DNA of 64,000 nt from Myoxocephalus aenaeus (Eukaryota > Chordata > Actinopteri > Perciformes > Cottidae): assembly GCA_038501785.1 (NCBI GenBank), contig JBAMJR010000090.1:1521501-1585500 (forward strand), written 5' to 3'. Below, in pieces: positions 1 through 10,383 of the stretch (its first letter is position 1; each line of letters opens with the position of its first letter). The notes under the pieces are model-generated. The model saw only the letters and a program-made list of their open reading frames with translations. It ran no database searches and was not told the origin of the DNA. The translations under genes were made by a program, and so were the position numbers.

Positions 1-82
1 AAACCTTTATTCCACTCTACTGCTAACTAAACCTTTAGTCCAGTCTACTGCTAACTAAACCTTTAGTCCAGTCTACTGCTTA
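1..82. repeat. Tail of a 28-bp minisatellite array
   Basis: Three units of the same 28-bp repeat that fills 7619-8866. The sequence, including a rare variant unit (TTATTCCACTCTAC), is the same as the last 80 bp of that array, so a preceding array is cut by the window edge. Confidence 0.95.
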
Positions 83-856
83 ACTTATACCCGCTGCACA
101 AAGACAGGATGTTGAAATGGAAGCAGGTTTTCGTGCTTTTTTTGGCGATCTCAGGATACTTTGCCTTGGTTTTAATCCAGAACACCGACAGAGTTGAAAC
201 AGACTTAAGTTTCATTTTTAGGGTAACGTAACATCTTGACATGTGTCAAAGGTTCCGTCTGAGGTTACCACAGACGGATGTATCCGGTCATTTTTCACAA
301 TAAAACATCTTTCCGGCCTTGATTTTTTTAATTTAACTTACATTTTTCATTCATTCTTTCTGTTCCGGGCGGAATGAGCATACTTATAACCACACTGTTA
401 CAACTCCTTCATAGTGTCATATTGCTTTTTGGAGAATTATGATGATAAGTTCATAGTAGATGCAAAAGTATACTTAGGTACAATATATTATGTTGAACAT
501 AATATATATGGATGGATCACAGCCAACCCAGTTATTGTATCAACACAACTCCTGGTCCTTGGTCACGGTGGCCACAGCACTTAAAATAATAAACTTCATA
601 ATTCTCAAAACTCTGACCCATTGCTTTTTTATTAAAAGCATGTACTTGTACTTTTACTTTCAATACTTAAGTACATTTTATATCAGAAAAATACTTTTGA
701 TACTTAAGTACAGAAAATATCAGATACTTTAAGACTTTTACTCAAGTAGTATTTTAATAGGTGACTTTTACTTTTACTGGAGTAATTTTCCAGTAAGGTA
801 TCTTGACTTTTACTCAAGTACGGCTTGTGGGTACTTTATACAACACTGCTTTCAAT
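83..856. mobile_element. hAT-like element interior and right end (copy A spacer)
   Basis: Homologous to 8867-9450. From about 490 it contains a block also found at 25970-26280. The right end, 657-856, is rich in ACTTTTACTCAAGTA motifs and finishes in an inverted CAGTGTTGTATAAAGTAC-type terminus that partly mirrors the left terminus at 7198 (CAGTGGTGTATAGTAAC). No transposase coding sequence seen; non-autonomous. Confidence 0.6.
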
Positions 857-1796
857 ACTTATTGACAATTATTACGAACAGCACGGCATGCAACGGCTGA
901 TAGTCTATGCATACAATCTGTGAGACGGGCAATGCTCGTGTGGTGATCAATGTCCGCGGCTCGAGAAGCTCTCGTAAATAAGTGATTCCTTGTCGGCAGA
1001 ATCGATAGCGCTCGTACAGGAAGTCATCATGATGTGAGAACGGATCTTGGCGATCTGGAAGAACTCTCCCTATAAAACTAATATAACTAATATCGCTCCT
1101 TCATCAATGAGGAAGGGAGCTGCCTTTTTTGTCCGGTGGGAGTGGCCACCTTATCCAGTGAATTTCAGTTAGCCTGCGCGGGAGCAGGTTCAAATTTTTT
1201 GATGTGTTGCTATGGTGATTTTTTTAAACTTGCTTCGTGGAACCGAAAAGCCAGACCTGCGTCATCTTATCCTGAAAATTAGCCGGCTAACTCAGTAAGC
1301 CAGGTACGACAAATAGGGCCCAGATCTACTCATAAATGGCAATTCTGTCAATCATTGTGAAGTGCAATCTGATGCAACTCCTTCTCACTTTGATTCTCTG
1401 CTCAAAATAAACATGGATGGCACAACCTGGGATGCAAATAGTTGCATTACTACACACACAAAAACGAAACACAACCTTGAAATGTTTTTATGTATGTTTA
1501 TTTCATTATTAATAGTTGTTAATATTGAAGTAATACAATAGGCCTATGTTTTCATTTTTGATTACATAAATAACAAATAATTGTTTGGTTTTTATTATAA
1601 CACAAACTATTTAATTGTCTGTGTGAATACACCTGACAGTATTGGTCAATAACTAATAGTAGCCAGCAAAAAGGGGAAAAACTGAATCATTTCAGGATAT
1701 GTCACATTTTAGGAAAATCTGGAAAAAAAACAACACCTGCTATATATACATAATATAAATGCACGTATACGTATGGACGTGTTATTAATTTCTCTG
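857..1796. other. 3' flank of OlfC copy A, no gene
   Basis: Nearly identical to 9446-10383 downstream of copy B. AT-rich; no coding potential recognised. It probably holds the 3' UTR of copy A near its right end. Confidence 0.6.
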
Positions 1797-4700
1797 CTAT
1801 CTGGCCATCAGATGTTTCCGAGTATTTTTCTCAGGCCTCAAAAGAATAATGAAACACTTTGGAGCGAAGATACAGAAAAGTAAACCATAGCTAGATGCGA
1901 GAATTGCAAAAATCTCCACAGCAACAGCATATTTTCCAGGAGAGCTAACATAAGCAGGAATAAAAGCTATCCAGACAGCACAGAATATCAGCATGCTGAA
2001 AGTGATCAGTTTGGCCTCGTTGAAGTTGTCAGGGAGTTTCCGAGCAAGAAAAGCCAGGAGGAGACTGGTGCAGGCCAGCAGACCAATGTAACCCAGAACC
2101 AGAGAGAAGCCCACCACAGAGGCCATGGCACACTCCAAGGACACCTTTAACCCCGGGACATCCAAGTCAACTTGAGGCACAGGGGGGCTGAACAGTAGCC
2201 AAATAATACAGATGAAAACCTTGATGAAAAAAAACATTGTACAATATCATGTTAATGGAAGCAAAAATGTTAACACTTTATAATAACTACATACTATTTC
2301 GTATTAGTAAAGCATCAGTAAAGACTTAATTCATAATGTATAAGGCATTGTTCCAACATGAACACTCAACACAAACTATTTAACTAATACTTAACTAACG
2401 ACTAGTAAATACCTGAATTAATCATGAATTGCAGTGTTAAAACATCTTTATAAAGCACATGTTAACCATTAGTGCATCATCTATAAGTCCTTAATAATTG
2501 GTTTGCAATATATATTACTTAATTTACAAATGGGGAATACATCATTTATAAAATTTGAAATGCATACTAGTCAAGCTTATTAATCAAGAATAAAACTGTG
2601 TTTATGAATTGCCAATGAGTGTTCATGTTGGAATAATGGTTTATAAATTATGAATTAAGTGTTTACTCATGCTTTAGCATTAGCATTAGCTAAATAGTGT
2701 GCAGTTATTATAAAGTATATACAAAATATTGTAATAAGTATTCATTTTGTTGTTAAAAAGCTTTTCCGCATCTCTGACCTGTATAAAGGAAAAGAGGCAG
2801 ACACTTCCTCTCTGTTGGCCTGGACCGAACCACTTAATCAAGGCTCCAGCACCAGGCTGAGCTGAGCGGAAAGCTGCCAGAACCACTATAGTTTTGACTT
2901 GGAGGCAGGAAACACAAAGTACAAAGCTGATCCCAAAAGCTGCCTGTTGGAATCGACAAGACCAGACTGATGGACGACCAATGAAGACCAGTGAGCACAG
3001 GAAGCACAGCTTCAGGGACAGGAGAAGCAGGAAGCTCAGTTCTGAATTGTTGGCTCGCACCTTAAAATAAGAATTGGGATTAATCTAAAAAGACAAGCAC
3101 ATTAACAACCCAAGATAGATTAATTCTGATTATTTCAAACACATATTATAATGTATAGTTATGCACAATTCTCTTTTGTCTGAGTAAATATACTACTATA
3201 GCGACACATTGTTAGTTTATTATTACAAACCGAAAATCTCTGGATTCTTACCATAGGTGTTTGACGGTAGTAAAGAAACACCCCAAACACAGCTGTTGTC
3301 ACCGCAGCACCAGATACAGCTGCTGTAGTCAGGGTGATGCCCAAGGTTTCATTAAAGGAAAGGAAGTCCAGCTGGCGAGGGATGCAGGCAGTTTGCTCAG
3401 CATTGGACCAAAGCTCATATGGACAACGATCACAGTGAAGGGAATCTGAGAGAGAGAAAAAGAGGAGTTGAGGAAAGTAAAACACAAAGAGGAAAATGGA
3501 GGGTATCTCATGGAGTAATTTCCTCACCAGTTTGATTGCTAATCTCCCCTTCAGCACATTGGATACAGTCAAAGCAGCAGAGAGGTTCTCCTTTCCTGTT
3601 GGCCTTTCGGGCACCTGGGGGACAGCTCTCACTGCACACTGAAGTTGGCACCTAAACAACAAGTAAAACCATATTCTCAAGACATAATGCATAATCACAT
3701 TTTGGTACCGGCCTCAATCAATATTGTTCTTTTTTAACCACCTGATTGGATCCTGTACTCCACTGAATGGCTGATTCATTAAGGTGGAGGTCAAACCCGT
3801 CCACACGACCGACCAAAACAAGTTTGAGTGACCCCTCAGGGGTGTTTTGCCAGTTGACAAGGTCGTACTTTGCTGGAATGTCACCCCCTTGGAAATAAAA
3901 CATTTCCCCTTGTGGTGTGGTGAAATTCAATTTGTTCAAGTGCTGCAACAACTGAAAATATAAATATATAATAAATACTCACATTGACACACTGACAGAG
4001 CATGTGCAAACTAATGTCTCTGACAAACCTATTTGGGGGATTAATATTATCATAATTTGATATGGAATTTTTGAAAGCAAAGTGTAGGTTTCCATGCTCA
4101 GGGAAATGCTGATCATCATGCTTACCTCTATGGGTTTGATGTCTTTTGGAGAAGAGCAGGTGGAGCTGTTGTTTCCGGGTGAGCTTTCTCTATTAGGACA
4201 GGACAAGAGGCTGTGAAGGGCGTGGGCTGCAGCATGAACAGCAAGGTAGACGTTATATGTCACCCTAAGATGGGAGATATCAGTGAAGTGATTCTGCACT
4301 CCCTCCAGGGACTCTGTCCCACTGCAGAGTGGCAGAGAAGCTTTCTGAGGAAATCCATTGGCAGGATATGATGTAGAAATATGTAATGGGGTTCCAGATT
4401 TGAAAGATGAGGAGGAATGTGAAAAAAGAGGTGAGGCCCCAGAACTGCACCCAAATTCTGCCTCCCAGAATTCTCTTAAGAACTCATCTTCAGGACGATG
4501 AATTGGGTGCAGCCTTCTGATATAATTTTCCAATCCAGGTATAGCTGAACTTCTAATGGCAACACCAAACACCCCTTTTGCTACTTTAGTTGAGACAACA
4601 TTTTGGAGAAGATCACCACTGGTGCTCCAAGCCTCACTGGCCAGATATTGTCTGTCAGTCACCTAAAGATAGCGAGAAGACAAGATCACGATCAAATTCA

Positions 4701-6723
4701 GAATGATTTTTTCAAACTATATCTTCATCATATAAAATTACAAATTTTTCAATTTCATTTACTATATTCAAAACATATATGTATTTAAATTGCTCACATT
4801 TATCTTGGCTAGTTGCAGGAACAGTTCCCTCGCATCTGTGTACCAGGTAAAGATCAGAATCACTTTTGCAGTCGAGGCCTGAATTGTGAGGGCTGCTCGT
4901 CTGGCATCACTCACAATGTTTTCCCTTTGGAGAGTCTCTACAAATGCCAGACACACCCCGGCACCCTGAGTCTCCTCCTGAAAAACCTGACATACAGTTG
5001 AAATGAGGAACATTATTAGATTTAAAGAAAGTATTGAAGTGTTGTGTAAGGCAAGGCAAGTTTATTTGTATAGCACATTTAAACAACAAGGAGATTCAAA
5101 GTGCTTCACATAATACCATTGAAAGCATCAAAACATAATGCAGAAGGAAACAAGATTTAAAAACAATTAAGAAGATTCATTAAAACATTAAAAAACAGTC
5201 AAAAAACAAAAAATAGAAAAAAAAAGTTGCAGTGCAGTTTAAGAAATAAAATGCAGTAGTGCGATGGAGAAGTTGATAAAAATCCTTGAAACTGGTTCAA
5301 TTAAAGGCAACAGCAAGCAGAAAAGTCTTCAATCTGGATTTAAAGGAGCTGTGTAGATGTCTTGCATAAATGCCTTCTACAACAAATGGGAACACCTTTA
5401 TTGCCACATGGCCATAATCGGTGTTTGCTACAACTGCTCCGATCCAGGTCCAATTGAAGCGAATGGAAAGCTGGGCAAAAGCCCGGGCTTGGTAAATATC
5501 ACTGGGTATGGTCCTGAAGAAGTTCGGAAATTGACGCCTGTTACTTAGACATGGGCAGCTCGACAGGTAGCTGATCTGAAATATCAGAAGAAAAAAGTTA
5601 CATAAAAAAGAAGCAAGTGTGTTTGAAGTGATTTCCAGCCAGACTTATTGTCTTCATTCCCAAACGTTTTTGTTTTCCTACCCCAGAAGAAAACTTAAAA
5701 CTTAAAATTAGGTCCTCTCACAGAAAGAAAGAAAAAAGAGTGCCAATGATAATATATAGTGAATGCACCAGGTCCTTGAAATGAGGAAAAACAAGTTACA
5801 GTACAGTGTTTATTCTATATTCAAAATAAAACTCACTAAAGGTACAGAGAGTGGCCCCAAGGTTCTGGAGAGTATCTGCCCTGTTACGGATGAAGCACCA
5901 CCAACGATCACGGGAACACGATGAGCACCTAAAGGCACCAACAAAAGATCAAATTAAGAGTTTGCTCCATGAAAAACAATGTTTACAGAACCAAAATGCA
6001 TAATTTAAATGATGTTATGGACGGAATATAGATACATAACAAGCTACCTTTCCTTTCTATGATTCCTTCTTCAGCAGAATCTGGAGAGTCTGTTGAATTA
6101 CAGCTGGCGTTGTCTCCTCCAACCAGTGACAGTGCTGTCTGGAGAGCCCATGGTGGTCGGCCACAGCTATCTAAGATATGGTACCCCAGCTTCACACCTG
6201 GTAGCAGCGTTGGACTGTGATTGATTTCCTCCACCGCAAACACCATAGCATATATGCACTGTAATGTAACATCTTCTAAACTGAGACCACAGAAGAGAAG
6301 AAATTAGAGAAATATCAACCAAAATGTTGAAGCCGCCAGTACTGTTCTGGATTTTGAAGTTTGTGTCGTATAAAAAAGGACCCAAGATGCAAAGATGCTA
6401 ATTATAGTGCCATCATTGCCATCATTGTCAAATAAATAATGCAGAGCAGAGTTTTACCCGGTGCAAGGTTTGTAGTGCGGCAGCTGAGTGAAGTCGTTGT
6501 CTATAGCTGGAGGTTGGTAGTGAAGATCAAAGAGCCCACCAATCACTACATCTCCATCCTGGAGCAGACCTTGGTTGTCAGGCGTAGCCCACCGAGAACA
6601 AGACACCGTCTCAACACACTGCAGTCCCACCCTGAGCCCCAGCTGCCTGCCCACAAGCCAGACAAGGAGCAGGGATGGAGCTGAGGAGGGCCACAGAGTG
6701 AAGAGGCAGGAGAACCAACACAT
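1797..6723 (-). CDS. OlfC / V2R-like chemoreceptor, copy A (11 exons)
   Basis: Class C GPCR of the fish vomeronasal type-2-like (OlfC) family, expected in the plasma membrane of olfactory sensory neurons. Exons (minus strand): 6723-6458, 6280-6048, 5928-5837, 5575-5396, 4986-4798, 4662-4126, 3951-3742, 3651-3528, 3445-3252, 3060-2779, 2219-1797. All junctions are GT-AG and keep frame, giving 909 codons. Signal peptide in residues 1-25; Venus-flytrap ligand domain about 30-540; the 124-bp exon 8 encodes the cysteine-rich linker; TM1 in exon 9, TM2-3 in exon 10, TM4-7 in exon 11. Family marks are LASEAW in the ligand domain, NFNEAKLITFSML before TM6 and PKCFIILLRPEKNT after TM7. I chose the ATG at 6723 because a hydrophobic leader follows directly. 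Candidate minus-strand AATAAA signals lie at 1591-1596 and 1497-1502. No stop or frameshift seen, so probably functional. Confidence 0.93.
2306..2676. mobile_element. Inverted-repeat (MITE-like) element in intron 10, copy A
   Basis: About 60-bp imperfect inverted repeats (2306-2367 and 2617-2676) sharing ACTTAATTCATAAT and CCAACATGAACACTC flank 250 bp of AT-rich sequence. Present also in copy B but not in C, whose intron 10 is 81 bp. Confidence 0.65.
5049..5349 (+). mobile_element. Retroposon-like insertion in intron 4, copy A only
   Basis: Begins AGGCAAGGCAAGTTTATTTG, a motif I recognise from a common teleost interspersed repeat. Copy B has an uninterrupted sequence at this point, and TGTGTA is present on both sides (5043-5048 and 5350-5355), consistent with a target-site duplication. 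Confidence 0.7.
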
Positions 6724-6940
6724 GGATGCAGCTGTTCTGGACACTCAGAATAATTACAATATATTCAGTTAGGTTTCTCAGAGGCAGTACATTCAACATC
6801 TATAAACAGTTGTGCAGTGAAAAAGTAAAATCTCTCACAACGTAGTAGGAAAAAGTAATATGTTCTAGACTTCCACCTAGAGCAAAACAACCCTTTGAAG
6901 TTCAGTTGCGTTGCCAAATGACACAGTGTCCAAACTGTGA

Positions 6941-6990
6941 CATACCCCCCTAGCCTGAACAGTAGAACCAAGTAAGTACTTATAATAGAT
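6941..6990 (-). promoter_or_regulatory. Putative core promoter, OlfC copy A
   Basis: A TATA-like TATTATAA lies at 6987-6980 on the minus strand, about 255 bp before the start codon. About 30 bp downstream is CAGGCTAGGGGGG, matched in copies B and C, a likely transcription start area. Just upstream TTGCAAAAGGCTTT is shared with copy C. Confidence 0.5.
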
Positions 6991-7088
6991 GGAAAGCCTT
7001 TTGCAACCAAGTAAACAGGATGGCACACAATCCCAAATTACTCCTCTCAAGAGTGACAGTAAGACAACAACAGCATGATTGCAAATGA

Positions 7089-7091
<3 letters not shown>

Positions 7092-7177
<86 letters not shown>
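7092..7177. repeat. (TG)n microsatellite upstream of copy A
   Basis: 43 perfect dinucleotides about 100 bp upstream of the TATA-like box of copy A. Confidence 0.98.
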
Positions 7178-7179
<2 letters not shown>

Positions 7180-7197
7180 GCGGTGGAAGTGCAAAGC

Positions 7198-7616
7198 AGT
7201 GGTGTATAGTAACAAAGTAGAAATACTTCGTTACTGTACTTAAGTAGTTTTTTTGGATATCTGTACTGTACTTTACTATTTATATTTCTGTTGTCTTTTA
7301 CTTTTACTTCACTACATTTGGCAAAGAAAACTGATACTTTTACTCCGATACATTTCCCCTGAAACCTTCGTTACTCGCTACAAAATCAAATCTATCTTTA
7401 GAAGAAAAAAAAACACATCCGGGACTGTGGTGGAACACAGACTCCACCAAGCAGGTTTGGAGAATCACAATATTATATGCATTTCCTCTACATCCTCTCG
7501 TCCAGCGGTCCACAACCTTTATGCTTCACGGACCGGTTACGTGAAGACAATATTATCACGGACCGGGTCCGACCTCGGGGAGACGGGAGACAACGACACC
7601 CGACGTGTGTTCGTTA
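7198..7616. mobile_element. hAT-like element left end
   Basis: Starts CAGTGGTGTATAGTAAC and continues with ACTTTTACTTTTACTTCAC-type sequence also seen at 25080-25200. At about 7504 CAGCGGTCCACAACC and CACGGACCGG mark the edge of a second, different hAT-like element nested here. Confidence 0.6.
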
Positions 7617-7618
7617 TG

Positions 7619-8866
7619 TCCAGTCTACTGCTAACTAAACCTTTAGTCCAGTCTACTGTTTAACTTAAACCTTTAGTCCAGTCTACTGCTAACTAAACCT
7701 TTAGTCCAGTCTACTGCTAACTAAACCTTTAGTCCAGTCTACTCCTAACTAAACATTTAGTCCAGTCTACTGCTAACTAAACCTTTAGTCCAGTCTACTC
7801 CTAACTAAACATTTAGTCCAGTCTACTGCTAACTAAACCTTTAGTCCAGTCTACTGCTAACTAAATCTTTAGTCCAGTCTACTGCTAACTAAATCTTTAG
7901 TCCAGTCTACTGCTAACTAAACCTTTAGTCCAGTCTACTGCTAACTAAACCTTTAGTCCAGTCTACTGCTAACTAAATCTTTAGTCCAGTCTACTGCTAA
8001 CTAAATCTTTAGTCCAGTCTACTGCTAACTAAACCTTTAGTCCAGTCTACTGCTAACTAAACCTTTAGTCCAGTCTACTGCTAACTAAACATTTAGTCCA
8101 GTCTACTGCTAACTAAATCTTTAGTCCAGTCTACTGCTAACTAAACCTTTAGTCCAGTCTACTGCTAACTAAATCTTTAGTCCAGTCTACTCCTAACTAA
8201 ACATTTAGTCCAGTCTACTGCTAACTAAACCTTTAGTCCAGTCTACTCCTAACTAAACCTTTAGTCCAGTCTACTCCTAACTAAACCTTTAGTCTAGTCT
8301 ACTGCTAACTAAACCTTTAGTCCAGTCTACTCCTAACTAAACATTTAGTCCAGTCTACTGCTAACTAAACCTTTAGTCCAGTCTACTCCTAACTAAACCT
8401 TTAGTCCAGTCTACTCCTAACTAAACCTTTAGTCCAGTCTACTCCTAACTAAACCTTTAGTCTAGTCTACTGCTAAGTAAACCTTTAGTCCAGTCTACTG
8501 CTAACTAAATCTTTAGTCCAGTCTACTCCTAACTAAACCTTTATTCCACTCTACTGCTAACTAAACCTTTAGTCCAGTCTACTGCTAACTAAACCTTTAG
8601 TCCAGTCTACTCCTAACTAAACCTTTAGTCCAGTCTACTGCTAACTAAATCTTTAGTCCAGTCTACTGCTAACTAAACCTTTAGTCCAGTCTACTCCTAA
8701 CTAAACCTTTAGTCCAGTCTAATGCTAACTAAACCTTTAGTCCAGTCTACTGCTAACTAAACCTTTAGTCCAGTCTACTCCTAACTAAACCTTTATTCCA
8801 CTCTACTGCTAACTAAACCTTTAGTCCAGTCTACTGCTAACTAAACCTTTAGTCCAGTCTACTGCT
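7619..8866. repeat. 28-bp minisatellite array, about 44 units
   Basis: Unit TTTAGTCCAGTCTACTGCTA plus 8 bases (ACTAAACC). Variants alternate at few positions: GCTAACT or CCTAACT, AAACC, AAATC or AAACA, and CTAGTC for CCAGTC. Blocks of variants recur at multiples of 28 (for example 252 bp between the TTATTCCACT units at 8541 and 8793), showing higher-order copying. One early unit is 29 bp (GTTTAACTT). It lies inside the hAT-like spacer between OlfC copies A and B. Confidence 0.97.
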
Positions 8867-9450
8867 TAACTTATACCCGCTGCACAAAGACAGGATGTTG
8901 AAATGGAAGCAGGTTTTCGTGCTTTTTTTGGCGATCTCAGGATACTTTGCCTTGGTTTTAATCCAGAACACCGACAGAGTTGAAACAGACTTAAGTTTCA
9001 TTTTTAGGGTAACGTAACATCTTGACATGTGTCAAAGGTTCCGTCTGAGGTTACCACAGACGGATGTATCCGGTCATTTTTCACAATAAAACATCTTTCC
9101 GGCCTTGATTTTTTTAATTGAATTGAATTTTTTCATTCATTCTTTCTGTGCGGCCCAGAATGAGTATTTATAACCGCACTGTTACAACTCCTTCATAGTG
9201 TCATATTGCTTTTTGGAGAATTATGATGATAAGTTCATAGTAGATGCAAAAGTATACTTAGGTACAATATATTATGTTGAACATAATATATATGGATGGA
9301 GCACAGCCAACCCAGTTATTTGCAACACAACTCCTTGTCCTTGTCATGGTGGCCACAGCACTTAAAAGAATAAACTTAATCATTCTCAAAATTCAGGCCC
9401 TTTGCTTTTTTATTAACAGCATGTACTTGTACTTGTACTTTCAATACTTA
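8867..9450. mobile_element. hAT-like element interior, right end deleted (copy B spacer)
   Basis: Matches 81-669 and then jumps to the equivalent of 861; 192 bp containing the right terminus are missing. The deletion endpoints in copy A are the direct repeats CTTTCAATACTTA at 657-669 and 849-861, of which B keeps one (9438-9450). Confidence 0.65.
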
Positions 9451-10383
9451 TTGACAATTATTACGAACAGCACGGCATGCAACGGCTGATAGTCTATGCA
9501 TACAATCTGTGAGACGGGCAATGCTCGTGTGGTGATCAGTGTACGGCTCGAGAAGCTCTCGTAAATAAGTGATTCCTTGTCGGCAGAATCAATTGCGCTC
9601 GTACAGGAAGTCATCATGATGTGAGAACGGATCTTGGCGATCTGGAAGAACTCTCCCTATAAAACTAATATAACTAATATCGCTCCTTCATCAATGAGGA
9701 AGGGAGCTGCCTTTTTTGTCCGGTGGGAGTGGCCACCTTATCCAGTGAATTTCAGTTAGCCTGCGCGGGAGCAGGTTCAAATTTTTTGATGTGTTGCTAT
9801 GGTGATTTTTTTAAACTTGCTTCGTGGAACCGAAAAGCCAGACCTGCGTCATCTGATCCTGAAAATTAGCCGGCTAACTCAGTAAGCCAGGTACGACAAA
9901 TAGGGCCCAGATCTACTCATAAATGGCAATTCTGTCAATCATTGTGAAGTGCAATCTGATGCAACTCCTTCTCACTTTGATTCTCTGCTCAAAATAAACA
10001 TGGATGGCACAACCTGTGATGCAAATAGTTGCATTACTACACACACAAAAACGAAACACAACCTTGAAATGTTTTTATGTATGTTTATTTCATTATTAAT
10101 AGTTGTTAATATTGAAATAATACAATAGGCCTATGTTTTCATTTTTGATTACATAAATGACAAATAATTGTTTGGTTTTTATTATAACACAAACTATTTA
10201 ATTGTCTGTGTGAATACACCTGACAGTATTGGTCAATAACTAATAGTAGCCAGCAAAAAGGGGAAAAACTGAATCATTTCAGGATATGTCACATTTTAGG
10301 AAAATCTGGAAAAAAAACAACACCTGCTATATATACATAATATAAATGCACGTATACGTATGGACGTGTTATTAATTTCTCTG
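9451..10383. other. 3' flank of OlfC copy B, no gene
   Basis: Near-identical to 862-1796. AT-rich, no coding potential recognised. Confidence 0.6.

Noticed and set aside
3261..5548. Plus-strand ORFs across OlfC exons
   Set aside because: Mirror images of minus-strand exons; the minus strand gives the receptor family motifs in frame.
6723..6744. Upstream start of copy A at 6744
   Set aside because: That codon is GTG, not ATG; the ATG at 6723 begins the hydrophobic leader and matches the starts of copies B and C.
7619..8866. CRISPR array, because of 28-bp repeats
   Set aside because: Units are directly adjacent without unique spacers, in a vertebrate genome; it is a minisatellite.
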